Below are positions 61,392-64,000 of a DNA stretch of 64,000 bases, one piece after another. Below the pieces are notes generated by a model that had not been told where the DNA came from, searched no databases, and saw only the letters and a list, made by a program, of their open reading frames with translations. This DNA comes from Craspedostauros australis (lineage: Eukaryota; Bacillariophyta; Bacillariophyceae; Mastogloiales; Achnanthaceae), in NCBI GenBank assembly GCA_026770025.1, contig JAMXDE010000028.1, positions 372,001-436,000 of the forward strand, written 5' to 3'. Numbering within the stretch: position 1 is the stretch's first letter; each line of letters opens with the position of its first letter. Both the position numbers and the translations under genes were made by a program.

Positions 61392-62483
61392 TCACTGCTT
61401 CGTTGCCACAAGTTCCTTTCCACCATTGGTTGGAGAGTCGAGCTTCTTTCGGAGAAGCACGCCGATCGTTTTGGAGATCAACGTCTCCTTATCCTCCAAT
61501 TGACATGCCTTGGGCGACGATGACAGCGATTGTGACTGCGACTGGGACAGCGTCGCTCGCGGTGCCTTGATGACAAATTGCGTGCTGATGGACACACCGC
61601 GACTCCTCTGTTCCTGCAGCTGCCTCGTGCGCGCCTCCACGACGTCCTTTCGGAACTTGCCTTCCGAAAGCTGATGCACGCTGAGCGATCCGTCCGCCAG
61701 ACCCCCGCAGGCCATGAGGAAGCGCTTGCCGGGCAGATACCGCGGCGACTTGAGCATGACCTTGTCGGGATGCTTGGCGATGACGAAATCGGCAATGGCC
61801 TGCGCACGATTCGCCGCGATGCCACCCGCCGCAATGGCCGCGGCATCCACCACGATCCCGTTGATGACCATGCCGCTGACGAGCGGTGCCAGCGCCGCCG
61901 ATGGACCCGCCAGCACGCCCGCGCTGGCCGCGGTCAACATGCAGCCCATGCAGAAGGCCGCCGGGATTGCTGCCGTCTGAAGGAGGTGGCGGTTGGAATC
62001 GGCGGCCGTGGGGATGGATCGCTCATCGCCGACCATGACGTGAACATGGTACGGGCTCAGCACGATGCCGCCCGTCTGGCGTCGAGTCCAGCTCGCAGCC
62101 TCGCCTGGTTGCAGCACCTGCGGTCGGTAGAAGATGCCGCGCTCCAGGACGACGACGATGGAGTGGTTGGTGTTGTTGTAGACCGTCGGGCAATGGGCCG
62201 CCTCTTGGAACGTCAGAAGCGTGTCTTGAGGCGTCGTTGTCAGTGTCGTCGTTGTTGTCGCTGCTGCTCCTGCTTCTGACTCTGTCAGCGCACCCATTTT
62301 CGTTTCTGTTTCTGTTCCGGCAACAATGGACGATTCCACTTCATCACCTTCGTTGGCGACTGTGATCTTCGACTGGATGGAGGCAGTGGGATCGTCCAAG
62401 CAAGCATCGGACGATGCCATCAAGGCGGCTTCATCTCCGCGCTTGCCATTTCCGCGATTGTTGCTGGACTGAAAGAACACCAT
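61392..62483 (-). CDS. Unknown protein with hydrophobic core
   Basis: 363 residues, ATG 62483, stop TGA 61392. It converges on MAD1 with 164 bases between stops. Residues 1-95 are acidic and Thr-rich; 97-165 look folded (HCPTVYNNTNHSIVVVLERG and LQPGEAASWTRR); 168-222 form a long Ala/Gly-rich hydrophobic stretch that could be two membrane helices; 223-295 are again folded (FVIAKHPDKVMLKSPRYLPGKRF and HQLSEGKFRKDVV). The last 60 residues are Ser/Gln-rich. I do not recognise a family. The NNTNHSIVVVLERG...QPGEAASW part resembles surface-lipid or pore-protein beta strands, but that is a guess. Its length and even composition favour a real gene. Confidence 0.7.
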   Translation of the reverse strand: MVFFQSSNNRGNGKRGDEAALMASSDACLDDPTASIQSKITVANEGDEVESSIVAGTETETKMGALTESEAGAAATTTTTLTTTPQDTLLTFQEAAHCPTVYNNTNHSIVVVLERGIFYRPQVLQPGEAASWTRRQTGGIVLSPYHVHVMVGDERSIPTAADSNRHLLQTAAIPAAFCMGCMLTAASAGVLAGPSAALAPLVSGMVINGIVVDAAAIAAGGIAANRAQAIADFVIAKHPDKVMLKSPRYLPGKRFLMACGGLADGSLSVHQLSEGKFRKDVVEARTRQLQEQRSRGVSISTQFVIKAPRATLSQSQSQSLSSSPKACQLEDKETLISKTIGVLLRKKLDSPTNGGKELVATKQ

Positions 62484-62924
62484 CGTCCACGCTCCGTTTC
62501 ACACGCTGCGGACGTATTCCTGCTTTCTCCTCGGACTCGCGCGGATGCACAGCAGTTGTTCTCGGAGATCGTCGTCGTCGAGCTTGTGGTTCCTGCCACT
62601 TACTCTGCACTGCTTGCTATCTTCTTCTTGATGGTCGGGCACGGGGATAGGTGAACGCAATGACTATCGCGGAGGGATTGTTCCTTTGTGAAGTATGTGC
62701 ATGTTTTCCCACGTTCCACATCATCCGTTGGATGACCATTGAGATGCACGACTCGAAAGATTTGGAGAAGAGTGAGAACTTGCGGGATCGAGTTCCGTGA
62801 GTCGGAGGAAAAGAACGCTCTGAGTTAGGATTCGAGCGTAGTCGGCGCGAATCGGTGGAGAATGCCTCGTGAATCTGCCGGCTTCGGGATAGCCGTGTGA
62901 TGCAGTTCAAGAGAGGTGTGCTGT
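62484..62924. other. Intergenic, upstream of the unknown gene
   Basis: Probably the promoter side of the 61392-62483 gene. No gene or repeat was recognised. Confidence 0.4.
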
Positions 62925-63504
62925 TGAAGAGTTATAACTGTAACGATGAGTAGAAGAGTGCTTTGTAGCTAATCCTTGTCTGTGTTTATTATGAGTTAGC
63001 TTGTAGTGTTAATAGGGTGAAGAAACGATGCCACACAACTTGGCGAGACCCTGCACTGATGTACTTGGTTCAGTGCTCAGAGTAGATGATCATAACAGTG
63101 CCTTGCTCTCCGCACATGTAGATACACTGTAGTATAGGCCATGACGCAGGTTGGTGACAGTCATGAAGCAGTGGTTGTGGCTGGAGCTGATCCTCGGATT
63201 CCATTGCTCAAGTTGAAGCAAGTTAGATACACACATTGAGACTACGGCAATGATGCAGTAGTCATCAGCGTGAAGGGAATCGAGGTATGTTGTAGTGAAA
63301 GGATCTGAGGAGCATATAGTTCCCAGGGTGAGGTGTGAGTCAGGTCGGTCATGTTTGAGTCATGATGGATTCGTGAATGGAGGAGAGAAAGGAGGAGAAA
63401 GGATTTGATGGCCGATCAAGTCGGAAGATTTCGCGCCAAAACAAGAATTTTTCCCATCTGGTTGATACCGTGTTCGGTAATAGTCTGTCCCTCATTGAAT
63501 CTCA
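62925..63504 (-). repeat. Possible 3' LTR of copia fragment C
   Basis: On the minus strand a purine-rich GAGAGGGAGAG directly precedes TGAGATTC, and the segment ends CTCTTCA near 62925, giving TG...CA ends about 580 bases apart. The partner LTR lies outside the window, so the ends are unconfirmed. Confidence 0.35.
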
Positions 63505-63591
63505 ACTCTCCCTCTCAGTGTTGGGTCGTGATTGGAGTTGTGGTATCGATGAAAACTTCATCCTTCATTGTTGTTTGTTGTTTGCTGGTTG

Positions 63592-64000
63592 TTACCAGCC
63601 CATGATTTTGAACCGTAAGTATTCGAAGACCACGATGGACAGTCCCTTCGTGAAGATGTCTGCGAGCTGTTCCGGCGTGGAGATGTGTTGAATGCAAATG
63701 AATCCTGCCTTGACCCAGTACCAAAAGAAATGCCACTTGGTTAGGAAGTGTTTGGTGCGCGCGGTCGGCTGATGATTGGTGGCGAGGGAAATGCAGGCTT
63801 GGTTGTCCTCGAAGACAGTGCACTGGAGGTTGGTGTGCAGCGGCATGTCGGTGCCGGCGTTGTTGATCACTTGGCGAATGAGTTGTTGGATGGGAATCAA
63901 TGTTCGCATTGCCAGGGAGAGAGCGGAGTACTCGGACTCCATTGTGGATAACGCGATCTCAGTTTGGAGCTTCGACTTCCAAATGAGAGGGCATCCACCC
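63592..64000 (-). mobile_element. Copia fragment C: RNase H end, cut by window edge
   Basis: An open frame enters from the right edge and ends at TAA 63592. It shows WKSKLQTEIALSTMESEY, the Glu in SEYSALS, the Asp in VFEDNQACISLA, then TARTKHFLTKWHFFW and LADIFTKGL, the typical end of a Ty1/copia polyprotein. The 136 visible codons contain no stop. Its sequence differs from copia fragments A and B, so it is a third copia family in the window. A purine-rich tract lies downstream, before a possible LTR. Confidence 0.88.

Overview
The window is eukaryotic nuclear DNA, most likely from a diatom or another alga with a red-lineage secondary plastid. Four features point that way: a cyclin of the short diatom-expanded type with one spliced intron, a protein whose N-terminus ends in a diatom-style AF plastid-entry motif, a disordered protein carrying a conserved block I associate with diatom hypothetical proteins, and copia- and LINE-type coding sequences resembling diatom ones. 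Family calls rest on motif reading; no database search was run.

Layout. 1-15.5 kb is mostly host genes: a partial Cys-rich gene at the left edge (minus), a long gene-poor stretch, a two-exon cyclin (plus), a secreted S28 serine peptidase (minus) and an MDR oxidoreductase (minus). 16.8-27.7 kb holds an intact piggyBac-type transposase (plus), tail to tail with LINE A (minus; ORF2 almost complete, ORF1 broken). A second MDR paralogue follows at 28.4-29.6 kb, so two sister genes now flank the transposon block. 30.5-35.6 kb is a graveyard of copia fragments in both orientations plus a fragment of a LINE A relative.

36.69-50.5 kb is LINE B (minus) with an intact ORF1 and an ORF2 carrying two stop codons. 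A 5,076-bp element with two near-identical 1,273-bp terminal inverted repeats appears to sit inside its 3' UTR. That inserted element carries RNase H and zinc-finger tail sequence but no visible reverse transcriptase. 51.4-62.5 kb returns to host genes: a PAP2 lipid phosphatase, a probably plastid [2Fe-2S] protein, a disordered protein, the spindle checkpoint protein MAD1 and an unknown membrane-like protein. The right edge carries another copia 3' end.

The host genes do not form an obvious pathway. The unifying theme is the transposon part: LINE A, LINE B, the inverted-repeat element and copia fragment A mostly keep their reading frames and are interrupted mainly by TGA or TAG stops. The two LINEs share an unusual ORF1 domain, and LINE A's ORF1 and ORF2 overlap by ATGA.
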